A DNA stretch of 64,000 bases, taken from positions 124,001-188,000 of the forward strand of contig JAWSUE010000003.1 of NCBI GenBank assembly GCA_033549065.1. Reading direction: 5' to 3'. Below are positions 1 through 8,027 of the stretch, in pieces. How positions within the stretch are numbered: the stretch's first letter is position 1; each line of letters begins with the position of its first letter. The stretch is from Bacillota bacterium (GTDB lineage: Bacteria; Bacillota; Dethiobacteria; DTU022). A model generated the notes under the pieces. That model did no database searches. It was not told the DNA's origin and saw only the letters and a program-made list of their open reading frames with translations. The translations under genes were made by a program, and so were the position numbers.

Positions 1-89
1 TGTTGCATGGAAAACCTGAAAATTATTAACATTATTTGTGATAAAATATTTTTTAATGATTACAATCTTTTCCTGCCGGAGGTATAATA

Positions 90-791
90 ATGCGTTTTAT
101 AGTTGATGAACACTTTTTTGCGAAACTGCCCCATGCCTGTTTTGGAGTAGTTGTCGCCAGAAAAGTGAATAACCAGGGGAGTGTATCTGAGATAAAATCA
201 TTGCTTGAACAGGCCATAGAAGAAGTACGGAAAAAATTTCAATCATCCAAGCCGAAGGAACATCCAGCAATAACTCCCTACCGTGATGCATTTCAAATGC
301 TGGGAATAAACCCTAATCGTTTTCCATGCTCCGTAGAAGCGCTAATAACAAGAATTGCCAAGGGTGGAAGCCTCCCGGATATTAACCCTGTTGTTAACCT
401 GGTCAACGCTTTCTCGCTTAAATATATCCTTCCTATGGGCGCTCATGATCTCGGCGCTGCTTCGGGAGATATTGAAGTCCGTATCAGCAGGCCTGATGAC
501 CTGTTCATACCCTTCGGCCAGAAAGATGCAGAAAAACCGGATGACGGGGAAATTGTTTATGCCAGTGGTAATATGATTAAAACGAGAAAGTGGATCTGGA
601 GACAGAGTGATCAGGGCAAGGTCACCGAAAGCAGCAGGGACATCTTCCTGCCTATTGACGGTTTTGCAAACTACAACCTGGAGTCTGTAATTTCCGCACG
701 GGACGAACTCGCCAAAGTATTAGAAGATTTTTTTAACGCTAACATTAAAACTTTCTTGGTCGATAAAAATTGTAGTAACATCGAACTGTAA
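90..791 (+). CDS. B3/B4 domain protein (PheT-like tRNA-binding fold)
   Basis: A 233-residue soluble protein resembling the stand-alone B3/B4 domain family, the fold that in phenylalanyl-tRNA synthetase beta chain edits misacylated tRNA. Family-like stretches include the N-terminal hydrophobic strand, the NPNRFPCSVEALI segment near residue 73 and the D-IEVR-S---E/DDLFIPFG region around 125-140. Stand-alone copies are thought to act on amino acids or aminoacyl-tRNA, but the substrate is not known. The ATG at 90 follows CCGGAGG at 76-82 with ideal spacing. No signal peptide or membrane segment is seen. It appears monocistronic, because the next reading frame is a degraded gene. Confidence 0.7.
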   Translation: MRFIVDEHFFAKLPHACFGVVVARKVNNQGSVSEIKSLLEQAIEEVRKKFQSSKPKEHPAITPYRDAFQMLGINPNRFPCSVEALITRIAKGGSLPDINPVVNLVNAFSLKYILPMGAHDLGAASGDIEVRISRPDDLFIPFGQKDAEKPDDGEIVYASGNMIKTRKWIWRQSDQGKVTESSRDIFLPIDGFANYNLESVISARDELAKVLEDFFNANIKTFLVDKNCSNIEL

Positions 792-842
792 ATCGGAGAT
801 ATGATATTGGAGAGAACAGAATTGGACAATAATAATCAATAA

Positions 843-1175
843 TACCGAGGCTTGGCCGAAATCTATGATCAAATTATGTGCGGCGTTGATTATGCTGGCT
901 GGGCTGATTATGATGAATTTACCATGATCTGGGAAACAAGTTACGATCGTAATAATGAATTATGGTCTGTCGTGCTGACTCTCTTTCAGAAAAATGATTG
1001 TGGTCTCTTCAAAAAATTCCAGGAAAAACACCGGGAGAAAGATTATGAACCCGATCTTATCACAGGGTTGCTTGAGAAATCTGGATTTACATTACTCTGT
1101 CTACATCCCACTTATACCTTCGATCAGGTGAATGGCAATGAACAAAAACTAACTTTCGTTGCCGCTAAGTTATAA
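843..1175 (+). pseudogene. Class I SAM-dependent methyltransferase remnant with internal deletion
   Basis: The reading frame after a stop at 840-842 begins Y-R-G-L-A-E-I-Y-D-Q-I-M, the usual N-terminus of a large family of Clostridial class I methyltransferases, but the expected start codon is missing. About 20 codons later it jumps in frame from GWADY to DEFTMIWE, which in full-length relatives lies well over 100 residues downstream. The whole SAM-binding core (glycine-rich motif I and the acidic loop) is therefore absent, while the C-terminal beta-rich part (R-F-E-H-RE-Y and L--SGF) is intact to the TAA at 1173-1175. A TTG at 852 could start a 107-residue peptide, but no ribosome-binding site fits it. 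It is best read as a pseudogene. Confidence 0.7.
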
Positions 1176-1253
1176 ATCCATCACCGTTTCCCCCAATATA
1201 TCCCTATTATTTAATAAAAAGGTAGAGAATAACTGTGAAAAAATAATTTTAAA

Positions 1254-1298
1254 TACTATTGCATGTAGTAGAAAGGTATAGTATGATACAAATACTAT
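1254..1298 (+). promoter_or_regulatory. Promoter with two operator-like palindromes ahead of the BlaI-type repressor
   Basis: A TTGCAT (1259-1264), 17 bases, TATGAT (1282-1287) promoter is overlapped by two dyads. The first is TACTATTGCATGTAGTA at 1254-1270, covering the -35 box. The second is ATAGTAT-7-ATACTAT at 1278-1298, covering the -10 box. TACTA/TAGTA half-sites resemble the dyads bound by BlaI/MecI repressors, so autorepression by the adjacent gene is inferred. A third copy lies at 2740-2756. Confidence 0.6.
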
Positions 1299-1317
1299 TG
1301 AATTACTGGGGGTTAAA

Positions 1318-1761
1318 ATGAAAGGTCATTTCTTAAGCGGTTACCGTCCGGGCAAGCAGGGTTTGGAAAAAGTCCTTGGCAGTCTCGAATCCGAGGTTAT
1401 GGAGATCATCTGGCAAAAAGACTGCGCTGTATGCGTCCGCGATGTGCTTGAAGCTTTAAATCCCGAGAAAGATCTGGCCTATACTACGATCATGACAATC
1501 ATGGGTCGACTGGCTGATAAAAAGCTGCTGACCAAAACCAAGGTAGGAAATGCTTTTTTCTTTCAGCCATCTTTAAGTCGTGATGAATTTACCGGGCAGA
1601 TTGTCGGAGGTATGATCGATGACCTTCTCACTGATTTCAGCGATGCTGCTTTAAGTCACTTTATACGACGGGTAGAAGAAAAAGACAGGGCTGTTCTTGA
1701 AAAACTGGAACAGGCTCTTGCCAAGTCCAAGGAGCAGGATAATGAACATACCACTAAGTGA
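1318..1761 (+). CDS. BlaI/MecI/CopY-family transcriptional repressor
   Basis: A 147-residue winged-helix repressor of the BlaI/MecI/CopY family. The N-terminal half carries the typical LE-EVM-IIW start, V-DVLEALN and the recognition-helix segment LAYTTIMTIMGRLADKKLL (about residues 57-75). The C-terminal half is the helical dimerisation region. Family members bind TACTA-type dyads as dimers and are usually inactivated by a partner M56 protease or by metal. The next gene is such a protease, overlapping this one by 20 bp. The sites at 1254-1298 suggest autoregulation, and the site at 2740 suggests control of the downstream operon. ATG 1318 follows a GGGGG stretch. Confidence 0.85.
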   Translation: MKGHFLSGYRPGKQGLEKVLGSLESEVMEIIWQKDCAVCVRDVLEALNPEKDLAYTTIMTIMGRLADKKLLTKTKVGNAFFFQPSLSRDEFTGQIVGGMIDDLLTDFSDAALSHFIRRVEEKDRAVLEKLEQALAKSKEQDNEHTTK

Positions 1762-2716
1762 ACTGCATACACACATAATTTATGTTCTTTTCGGGTATAC
1801 GCTGATCTTCCCTTTATTAATGGGTGTTCTGAAAGTTTTCAAAATCGAAGATCCCCTGCAGCGCTTACGCCTGTACCTTTTGGCATTTCTCACTCCTCCT
1901 GCAGCATTCATCATCTACCACACAGTCCTTATTAAACGCTGCCAGGCAGGGCTTCCTATATTCACTACAGATGGTGCATTCCATTTTCTCTGCACCATCT
2001 CAACCGGAATGCTAAGCGCCATCTTACCCCTTGGAGGTATTTTACTTCTGGTCGGCACCCTTAAGGCAGGAACAGCTGCACTTATGCTGAGGAGGCTTGA
2101 GAGTGAAAATCCACAGGTTGATGATAACTCAAGGAACAGCATAACAAAGATGATCCAGATCCAGAGTTCATCCCTCGGTATTAAACCGCCCCGGGTAGTT
2201 TTCAGTAGTAAAGAAGGATTCGCTGCTTTTACAACCGGTTTGCTGAAACCAGTTTTGGTTATTAATAAGAAGCTCCCGGGGAAGCTGAATGAACAGGAAC
2301 TGGCAGTAGTGATCAGCCACGAACTGATTCATATCAGCCAACGCGATACCTTGAAGAGCTGGTTTTTGCACCTGGTCAGGGATATTACATTTTTTAACCC
2401 GATAAGCAATATGCTGCTCAATAAATATCTTGCTGAAAAGGAACTGCTTTGTGATGAGAAAGCAGCCAACCTGATCAAGGTTAATCATAGGGACTTTGCA
2501 GCGGTTCTCTTAAAAATATGGAGATCACTTATGGATCAGCAATCAACAAAGCTGGGTCTGGTCAGCGCTTTCGGCGGACGTGGCAGCATGGAAAACCGCA
2601 TAGAAAAAATGTTACTCAATACTGGAACCGAAAGAAAAATGCCTGGACTGGTTACTCCACTTCTCGGCATAATTATATTTTCCACAACCCTGCTAGCTCT
2701 GGGTCTGGTTTGTTGA
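1742..2716 (+). CDS. M56-family (BlaR1-like) membrane metalloprotease without sensor domain
   Basis: A 324-residue polytopic membrane protein with three or four hydrophobic segments, the zinc-protease motif HELIH (residues about 193-197) and a downstream acidic stretch AEKELLCDEKA that would hold the third ligand. This is the BlaR1/MecR1 M56 domain, which cleaves or triggers cleavage of the cognate BlaI-type repressor. BlaR1 proper is near 600 residues and carries an extracellular penicillin-binding domain. Here only a last membrane segment follows the protease, so the signal sensed is not a beta-lactam by that route. The start at 1742 is chosen because AAGGAG precedes it. It overlaps and is translationally coupled to the repressor gene. 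Confidence 0.8.
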   Translation: MNIPLSELHTHIIYVLFGYTLIFPLLMGVLKVFKIEDPLQRLRLYLLAFLTPPAAFIIYHTVLIKRCQAGLPIFTTDGAFHFLCTISTGMLSAILPLGGILLLVGTLKAGTAALMLRRLESENPQVDDNSRNSITKMIQIQSSSLGIKPPRVVFSSKEGFAAFTTGLLKPVLVINKKLPGKLNEQELAVVISHELIHISQRDTLKSWFLHLVRDITFFNPISNMLLNKYLAEKELLCDEKAANLIKVNHRDFAAVLLKIWRSLMDQQSTKLGLVSAFGGRGSMENRIEKMLLNTGTERKMPGLVTPLLGIIIFSTTLLALGLVC

Positions 2717-2739
2717 TTAAAAATTTTTTTGGAATCAAA

Positions 2740-2756
2740 TACTACACACAGTAGTA
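2740..2756 (+). promoter_or_regulatory. BlaI-type operator candidate upstream of the FtrD-like operon
   Basis: TACTACACACAGTAGTA is a 17-bp palindrome with six-base arms. Length and half-sites match the TACTA...TAGTA dyad at 1254-1270 upstream of the BlaI-type gene. It lies 27 bases before the ATG at 2783, so a repressor bound here would block transcription of the operon 2783-6984. A -35-like TTGATT lies at 2713, but the matching -10 is weak. Confidence 0.6.
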
Positions 2757-2782
2757 GACTAAAAGGAGGCCACTTTAGAAAT

Positions 2783-3382
2783 ATGAATGAGAAAAACAAA
2801 CAACTAAAATCCAAGAAAGACCAGTTTACTGGATCACCAAAAAGCAAGTTACCCCTTATATTAATTGTAGTTGCCATACTGGGCATCGGAATTTTTTCGA
2901 TTGTAAGCCTTATGAGCAACCAGGAATCGGAAACCTCAGGATCATTTTTCGGCGAACCTTCGGCTCCAACCCGATCCTATATCGGCAGAGTCGTCACGAT
3001 GACCAGAGTTGAACCTCTGATTGACGACGCCTGGGCAACTATCACCCTTGAAGAGCTTGAAGAAAAGGATATTGTTTTTTTCGAAGTTGAAAATGATGAA
3101 GGATTTATGGTTCCCCTGATGGCCTATATCACTCCTTCAGGCCGTGTTTTTACCGGAAGCAGTATGTGTGAACCCTGCCAGGGACGCTATTTTTCATTAG
3201 CCGGAGAAACTCTGGTCTGTGATACCTGCCGTACGACTTATACCATAGAAAATCATGAATTCCTGTCAGGCTCGCAGGCCTGCGGACAATACCCACCGGT
3301 ATATATGAAACCCGAAGTAGATAACGGATTGGTGAAAATCGCACTCTCAGATATCATGAACTGGGAAATCCGGGCATATTAA
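2783..3382 (+). CDS. FtrD-like membrane-anchored Fe-S/metal-binding protein (DUF2318)
   Basis: A 199-residue protein with a basic N-terminus, one membrane segment (about residues 23-44) and an exported C-terminal domain carrying C129-x2-C132, C146-x2-C149 and C167. This is the DUF2318/FtrD-like pattern, predicted to bind iron or an Fe-S centre. Family members sit in iron-acquisition loci with FTR1 permeases, P19 proteins and MacB-like ABC genes. Here the ABC part follows directly, but FTR1 and P19 are absent. The start at 2783 is used because AAAAGGAGG precedes it; an upstream TTG would run through the operator. It is the first gene of a five-gene operon. Confidence 0.7.
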   Translation: MNEKNKQLKSKKDQFTGSPKSKLPLILIVVAILGIGIFSIVSLMSNQESETSGSFFGEPSAPTRSYIGRVVTMTRVEPLIDDAWATITLEELEEKDIVFFEVENDEGFMVPLMAYITPSGRVFTGSSMCEPCQGRYFSLAGETLVCDTCRTTYTIENHEFLSGSQACGQYPPVYMKPEVDNGLVKIALSDIMNWEIRAY

Positions 3383-3405
3383 ACCAACAAAAAGGAGAAT
3401 TTATA

Positions 3406-3765
3406 ATGAATAAAAATTTTGGGAAACTTGTCAGTATTTTTCTGATTATCGTAGCAGTTCTGCTGGTCTTCTCCATCGTAAATTCAAGGCTATCAGCGCG
3501 GCCATCTGAAACTGTATCCCCTCAGCAGAGCGGCTGGATACCCTCGGGAGGTAGCTGTTGCAGTTTCGGTACAGCAGCCAATTCAAATGATCAACTCGCT
3601 CTGGCCGGCATGGATTATTATCGGTCCAATGTAGAAAACACGAATAATTTGGAAGCAGTAGTTGATGATTTTGGGTGTCACCAGGAAATAACCATCTATA
3701 AAGATGGAGAAGCTGTTATACGTTACGGCTATTCAGGCGGCAGTTTCTATGAGATCGGTCAATAA
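3406..3765 (+). CDS. Small membrane-anchored Cys-containing protein of the FtrD/ABC operon
   Basis: 119 residues: one N-terminal hydrophobic anchor (about residues 8-26), a short linker, then a small domain with an adjacent Cys pair in G-G-S-C-C-S-F and a C-H pair in DDFGCHQE. Its position between an FtrD-like gene and MacB-type permeases suggests an extracytoplasmic metal or redox partner. The Cys-Cys and Cys-His spacing could bind a soft metal, but this is inference and no family was recognised with confidence. AAAGGAGAA precedes the ATG at 3406, and 23 bases separate it from the gene upstream. Confidence 0.6.
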   Translation: MNKNFGKLVSIFLIIVAVLLVFSIVNSRLSARPSETVSPQQSGWIPSGGSCCSFGTAANSNDQLALAGMDYYRSNVENTNNLEAVVDDFGCHQEITIYKDGEAVIRYGYSGGSFYEIGQ

Positions 3766-3786
3766 TTAGCGAACGGGGAGAAAACC

Positions 3787-4986
3787 ATGAATCTCTACAA
3801 CATTGCGTTCAACAACTTCAAACGTCGAAAAGTTAAAGTGCTAATGATCTTATGCGGGCTGGTAATCGGGACAGCAACAGCTATTGCCCTGTTCATGATT
3901 GTAGAGTCAATGCGCTGGTCCCTGGGAGATCAAATCGATGAATTCGGGGCAAATATTGTTATTGTTCCCCGTTCGGAAGGGATGGAAATCAACTACGGAG
4001 GGGCAGAGATTTCAGAGGTATCGCTTGATTATCAGCGTCTGGTTGAAGATGATCTGAATCGTATATCCGAAATACCAGATTACGACAGTATCAATATCGT
4101 TTCACCCAAAATGATTACAGCTGTAAATATTGGAGAAACAGAAGCTCTCTTCGTCGGTATAAAACCCGAAAAAGAGTTTATCATGAAACCCTGGTTCACA
4201 CTTCAGGACCAGGCAGGTTTGACTTCAAACCAGAAACCGGTTGATCTTGCATTGATTGAACTTCCAGATAATGGTTTGATTCTCGGTTATGAAGCTTCCC
4301 GGGCACTTGACCTGCAAAGTGGAGATGAAATCGAAATTAACGGAGTATCCTTTTATGTAACCGGAATAATCAACCCTCTCGGTTCAGTAGAAGATGGACT
4401 GATCTATGGAAATCTGGCCACGCTACAAAATATCCTGAACCGTCCGGGAGAAATTTCGATGATCGAGATCTCGGCTTACTGCAATTCATGTCCAATTGAG
4501 GAAATCGCAGCTCAGCTAAGTGATATACTGCCTAACGGGCGAGTCACTGCACTCCGCCAGGCTGCCCTTCTGAGAGAAGAAACCATTGACCGTTTCTCCA
4601 CATTCTCATTTATTTTATCCGGAATCATCTTGTTTATCGCCGCCCTGATGGTATTAACAACGATGATGTCTTCAGTACACGAAAGAACCAGGGAAATTGG
4701 CATCTTCAGGGCTATCGGATTCAGGGGCAGTCATATAATTCGAATATTTTTCTTTGAAGCAGGCTTGATCGGTTTAGCCGGAGGACTTCTGGGATATTTA
4801 GTCGGAAGCACCATTGCAAAAGTAATCGGGCCCTATCTTACTCTGGGAATAACTCTCAATTCCTGGCAGCCTGACCTGTTACTACCTGCAGTTTTAATAT
4901 CTGTTGCTGTTGCCATTTCAGCATCTGCTTATCCGGCTCTTAAAGCAGCCAGATTAGATCCCGTTGAATCACTGCGATTTATTTAG
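3787..4986 (+). CDS. MacB/FtsX-type ABC transporter permease
   Basis: A 399-residue permease with MacB/FtsX topology: TM1 near residues 18-40, a large extracytoplasmic domain of about 220 residues, then three C-terminal TM segments. The cytoplasmic coupling stretch RTREIGIFRAIGFRGSHI lies between TM2 and TM3, and the end is the usual YPALKAARLDPVESLRFI. It pairs with the ATPase at 5021 and a second permease at 5731. Paired permeases of this kind beside FtrD-like genes match the ABC part of P19-type iron systems. Whether they move a substrate or transmit force is not known. It ends in TAG. Confidence 0.85.
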   Translation: MNLYNIAFNNFKRRKVKVLMILCGLVIGTATAIALFMIVESMRWSLGDQIDEFGANIVIVPRSEGMEINYGGAEISEVSLDYQRLVEDDLNRISEIPDYDSINIVSPKMITAVNIGETEALFVGIKPEKEFIMKPWFTLQDQAGLTSNQKPVDLALIELPDNGLILGYEASRALDLQSGDEIEINGVSFYVTGIINPLGSVEDGLIYGNLATLQNILNRPGEISMIEISAYCNSCPIEEIAAQLSDILPNGRVTALRQAALLREETIDRFSTFSFILSGIILFIAALMVLTTMMSSVHERTREIGIFRAIGFRGSHIIRIFFFEAGLIGLAGGLLGYLVGSTIAKVIGPYLTLGITLNSWQPDLLLPAVLISVAVAISASAYPALKAARLDPVESLRFI

Positions 4987-5020
4987 GCAGCAGGGATCCT
5001 ACTAAATGAGGAGGAAAGTG

Positions 5021-5734
5021 ATGAAAAATACATTGATCATCATAGAGAGCTTAACAAAAAATTATATCAGCGGCAGCAATGCTGTTCCCGCACTGCAGGG
5101 CGTTTCCCTGGAGATTCAAAAAGGTGAGGCTGTTGCAGTGATGGGTCCTTCCGGTTCAGGGAAAAGCACCCTTCTAAGCATAATTGGCGGACTGAACCCA
5201 CCATCATCCGGTAAGATCTTAATCGATGATATTGATCTGTATGCCCTCTCACAGGAAAGACGTGCCGATTTCCGTCGCGAATACCTCGGTTTTGTTTTTC
5301 AACAATTTCAGTTGATTCCTTACCTAACTGCCTTTGAAAATGTTCTGCTACCGCTAACCACTACCGGTTATTCAAAACAACAAAAGCATGATATGGCCAT
5401 GCAGTCCCTGGAGAAAGTGAGTATGGATTCAAAATTTGACCGTTTGCCGAACCAACTCTCAGGTGGAGAACAGGAAAGGGTAGCTATTGCCAGAGCAATA
5501 GTCAATGAGCCGCCACTGATACTCGCCGATGAACCAACCGGAAGCCTGGATACAAAAACCGCTACAGAAATAATGGAGCTGTTCAGCAGTTTAAATGCTT
5601 CAGGTCTTACCATACTGATGGTAACGCATAACCCGGAAAACACAGATTATATGCAGCGAACTTTGACCATGCAGGATGGACGGCTAATCGATGATAATAT
5701 TTTTTCTTCATCCAAAGTGGTGAGTGTACCATGA
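5021..5734 (+). CDS. MacB/LolD-type ABC transporter ATP-binding protein
   Basis: A 237-residue ATPase with Walker [11 protein letters not shown]-loop [14 protein letters not shown], signature [15 protein letters not shown], Walker [12 protein letters not shown] and an H-switch in MVTHNPE. The Q-loop sequence is characteristic of the LolD/MacB/FtsE group, which drives FtsX-fold permeases. The ATG at 5021 is preferred over one at 5006 because the latter lies inside the GAGGAGG Shine-Dalgarno. The stop overlaps the next permease start by 4 bp (ATGA), indicating coupled translation. It would energise the two flanking permeases as a heteromeric complex. Confidence 0.9.
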   Translation: MKNTLIIIESLTKNYISGSNAVPALQGVSLEIQKGEAVAVMGPSGSGKSTLLSIIGGLNPPSSGKILIDDIDLYALSQERRADFRREYLGFVFQQFQLIPYLTAFENVLLPLTTTGYSKQQKHDMAMQSLEKVSMDSKFDRLPNQLSGGEQERVAIARAIVNEPPLILADEPTGSLDTKTATEIMELFSSLNASGLTILMVTHNPENTDYMQRTLTMQDGRLIDDNIFSSSKVVSVP

Positions 5735-6984
5735 ACCTCTATCAAATAGCTCTTCGAAATATATACAGGCGTAAAAGTAAAGTGATGTTCATGCTGCTGG
5801 GATTAATTATAGGTTCTGCAACAGTTGTATCTGTCTATAGCATTGTCACCGCCATGGAATCTGATATAAAACAACAGTTAACTGATATGGGTGCCAATAT
5901 TGTAATCACTGCTGACCGGGGAGAACTGACCTTTCAATACGGCGGGATTACGATCCCGGAACTTGTCTTCGATGCAGCATCACTGACTGAAGAAGATCTG
6001 GCATCTATAAAGTCAATCCAGGATAACCAATCTATTCTAACAATCGCACCGAGGCTTGTTGGTACGGCATCAGTTGGCGAGAGCAAGATTGTTATAGCCG
6101 GAACCAACCTGTCAGCAGAACTTATTGTTAAGCCATGGCTGCAATTTGATGATAATCATGAAGGTACTACTGAAGAAAATGGCGATCTGCCAGAAAATGA
6201 AGATATGACCATGGACTTTCAACGCCTGAATCTTGAACGTCTCGCCAGCGTGGAGGATCTTGAAAACAACCAGTTAGTACTCGGCTCAAACATTGCCAGG
6301 CAGCTGGAACTTACTTTAAGTGATATTCTGGAGATTGAAGGAAATAGTTACGAAGTAATCGCTGTTCTCGTTGAAAGCGGGTCGTCAGAAGATAACCAAA
6401 TCTTTATGAATCTGTCGGAAGCGCAAAGAATTCTGCAGAAACCGGGCGAATTAACCCTGATCGAAATATCTTCAGATACTGAACTTGTTGATGAAGAAAT
6501 ATTGATCGGTCAACTGCAGACGGTTCTTCCTCATGCCAGCGTGACCGGTGTTCGGCAGGCTGTTATGGGTAGGAATGAACTTCTGGCCAGTATCTCACGT
6601 TTCGGCATCCTGACCGGGATCATCGTTTTTATTACCGGCTTGCTCGTGGTTGTAATGACTCTCTCTGCCGCTGTCAGGGAAAGAACCAGGGAGATTGGCA
6701 TCTTCAGAGCAATAGGCTTTCGAAGCAAACATATTTTTAAAATAATCATAACTGAAGGAATCTTAATCAGTATTATAGGTGGCATTATTGGATATCACTT
6801 GGGTCTTTTCACTGCTAACCTGGCCGGCCCCCTAATTGCCGGCACAGTGCTGGATACGACTTGGCAAATATTAATTTTTCTTCCGGCTGTAATATTTACA
6901 GCTCTCGCCGGGGCGATTGCCAGTCTCTACCCGGCATATGCAGCTGCAAATTTGGATCCTTCTGAAGCGCTTCGTTTTATCTAG
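5731..6984 (+). CDS. MacB/FtsX-type ABC transporter permease (second subunit)
   Basis: A 417-residue paralogue of the permease at 3787. It has the same N-terminal TM, a large outer domain and three C-terminal TMs with the RTREIGIFRAIGFRSKHI coupling helix, and ends YPAYAAANLDPSEALRFI. The outer domain holds an extra acidic insertion (about residues 145-165, rich in E, D and N) not present in the first permease, perhaps a metal or partner contact. It is the last gene of the operon and ends with TAG at 6982-6984. No clear hairpin terminator follows. Confidence 0.85.
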   Translation: MNLYQIALRNIYRRKSKVMFMLLGLIIGSATVVSVYSIVTAMESDIKQQLTDMGANIVITADRGELTFQYGGITIPELVFDAASLTEEDLASIKSIQDNQSILTIAPRLVGTASVGESKIVIAGTNLSAELIVKPWLQFDDNHEGTTEENGDLPENEDMTMDFQRLNLERLASVEDLENNQLVLGSNIARQLELTLSDILEIEGNSYEVIAVLVESGSSEDNQIFMNLSEAQRILQKPGELTLIEISSDTELVDEEILIGQLQTVLPHASVTGVRQAVMGRNELLASISRFGILTGIIVFITGLLVVVMTLSAAVRERTREIGIFRAIGFRSKHIFKIIITEGILISIIGGIIGYHLGLFTANLAGPLIAGTVLDTTWQILIFLPAVIFTALAGAIASLYPAYAAANLDPSEALRFI

Positions 6985-7241
6985 AAGCTTCGACTTATGA
7001 AATTCAGTTAAATGTGAATGCCTCTTTTGGAGAAGGAGTTGCCGGATTGAGTGCCGGCTTATGAATAACGTTTTAATACTCCAAAAGACTATCTACTTGC
7101 TTCACAGTTCTTGTTGCTTTAGGCACTGAGCTTGGTTTTATCTCGAATATTTTCAGAGTAAGTTTTAACTTCCACGCCATCTCGTGGTAAAATGTAAACC
7201 AGCTTAATAATTCAATATAAATCGGAGAAGGTGATGATAAA
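6985..7241. other. Intergenic stretch holding a 24-bp duplicate of a flavoprotein start
   Basis: This 257-base gap has no supportable gene. At 7034-7057 it carries 24 bases identical to 11317-11340, which encode GVAGLSAG of the FAD-binding motif in the oxidoreductase at 11291. In the same frame here it reads G-E-G-V-A-G-L-S-A-G-L and stops at once. This looks like a remnant of a related gene or a short copied piece. The downstream part should hold the fabI promoter. Confidence 0.5.
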
Positions 7242-8021
7242 TTGACAGAAAATGTTTCCCTTAAGGGGAAAAATATTGTAATTATGGGCGTGGCTAACAA
7301 GCGCAGCATAGCCTGGGCAATCGCCCGGGCCTTCAATAGTTCCGGTGCTAATCTTGCTTTTACCTATCAAGATGAACGGTATAAAGATAAGGTTGAACGA
7401 CTGGTGAAAAAAGAAATGCCCGGAGCAATGCTTATCCCATGTAATGTGGCTGAGGATTCTGAATTGGATACCCTGGCCGAAAAGTTGAAAGAAAAATGGA
7501 GTGCCCTGCATGTTGTCGTACACAGCCTGGCCTATGCCAAAAAACAGGAATTGGATGGGCTTTATGTCGACACTTCCCGTGAGGGTTTTCTCCTGGCCCA
7601 CAATATCAGCGCATATTCGCTGGTCGCAGCATCTCAGCGCTTATACCCATTAATGAGCGAAGGAGGCAGTATCATCACCCTTACTTTCCAGGGTTCACAG
7701 AGAGTGGTGACCAACTACAATGTAATGGGTGTTGCCAAAGCTTCGCTTGAAGCTAGTGTGCGCTACCTGGCATCCGATCTTGGACCACAGAATATAAGGG
7801 TCAATGCCATTTCCGCAGGTCCAATTCGGACAATTTCAGCGAAGGGTGTAAGGGATTTTAATCGACTGTTAGATGGAGTAGAAAACAAGACCCCCCTGCG
7901 CCGTCTGGCTACGGCTGCTGATGTAGCGGGTACGGCGCTTTTTCTGGCAACAGATTTATCCCGTTCAGTTACCGGGTCTGTGATCTACACAGATGGTGGT
8001 TATCACATTATGGGAGCTTAA
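7242..8021 (+). CDS. fabI: Enoyl-[acyl-carrier-protein] reductase, FabI type
   Basis: A 259-residue short-chain dehydrogenase of the FabI group, catalysing the NADH-dependent last reduction step of fatty acid elongation. Visible features are the cofactor motif G-V-A-N-K-R-S-I-A-W-A-I near residue 16, the active-site stretch TNYNVMGVAKASLEASVRYLA with Tyr and Lys, and the C-terminal DLSRSVTGSVIYTDGGYHIMG. Where FabI normally has Tyr in the S-Y-L-G segment ten residues before the catalytic Tyr, this protein has Phe (T-F-Q-G). The start is TTG at 7242 behind GGAGAAGGTG. It lies alone or with the small gene after it. Confidence 0.88.
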   Translation: MTENVSLKGKNIVIMGVANKRSIAWAIARAFNSSGANLAFTYQDERYKDKVERLVKKEMPGAMLIPCNVAEDSELDTLAEKLKEKWSALHVVVHSLAYAKKQELDGLYVDTSREGFLLAHNISAYSLVAASQRLYPLMSEGGSIITLTFQGSQRVVTNYNVMGVAKASLEASVRYLASDLGPQNIRVNAISAGPIRTISAKGVRDFNRLLDGVENKTPLRRLATAADVAGTALFLATDLSRSVTGSVIYTDGGYHIMGA

Positions 8022-8027
8022 CAAACT

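Noticed and set aside
843-1175. Functional 107-residue protein from TTG 852
   Set aside because: No Shine-Dalgarno fits, the family start is missing and the SAM core is absent; kept as pseudogene.
7061-7129. Short open frame after the 24-bp repeat
   Set aside because: There is no ribosome-binding site or family similarity, so coding is not supported.
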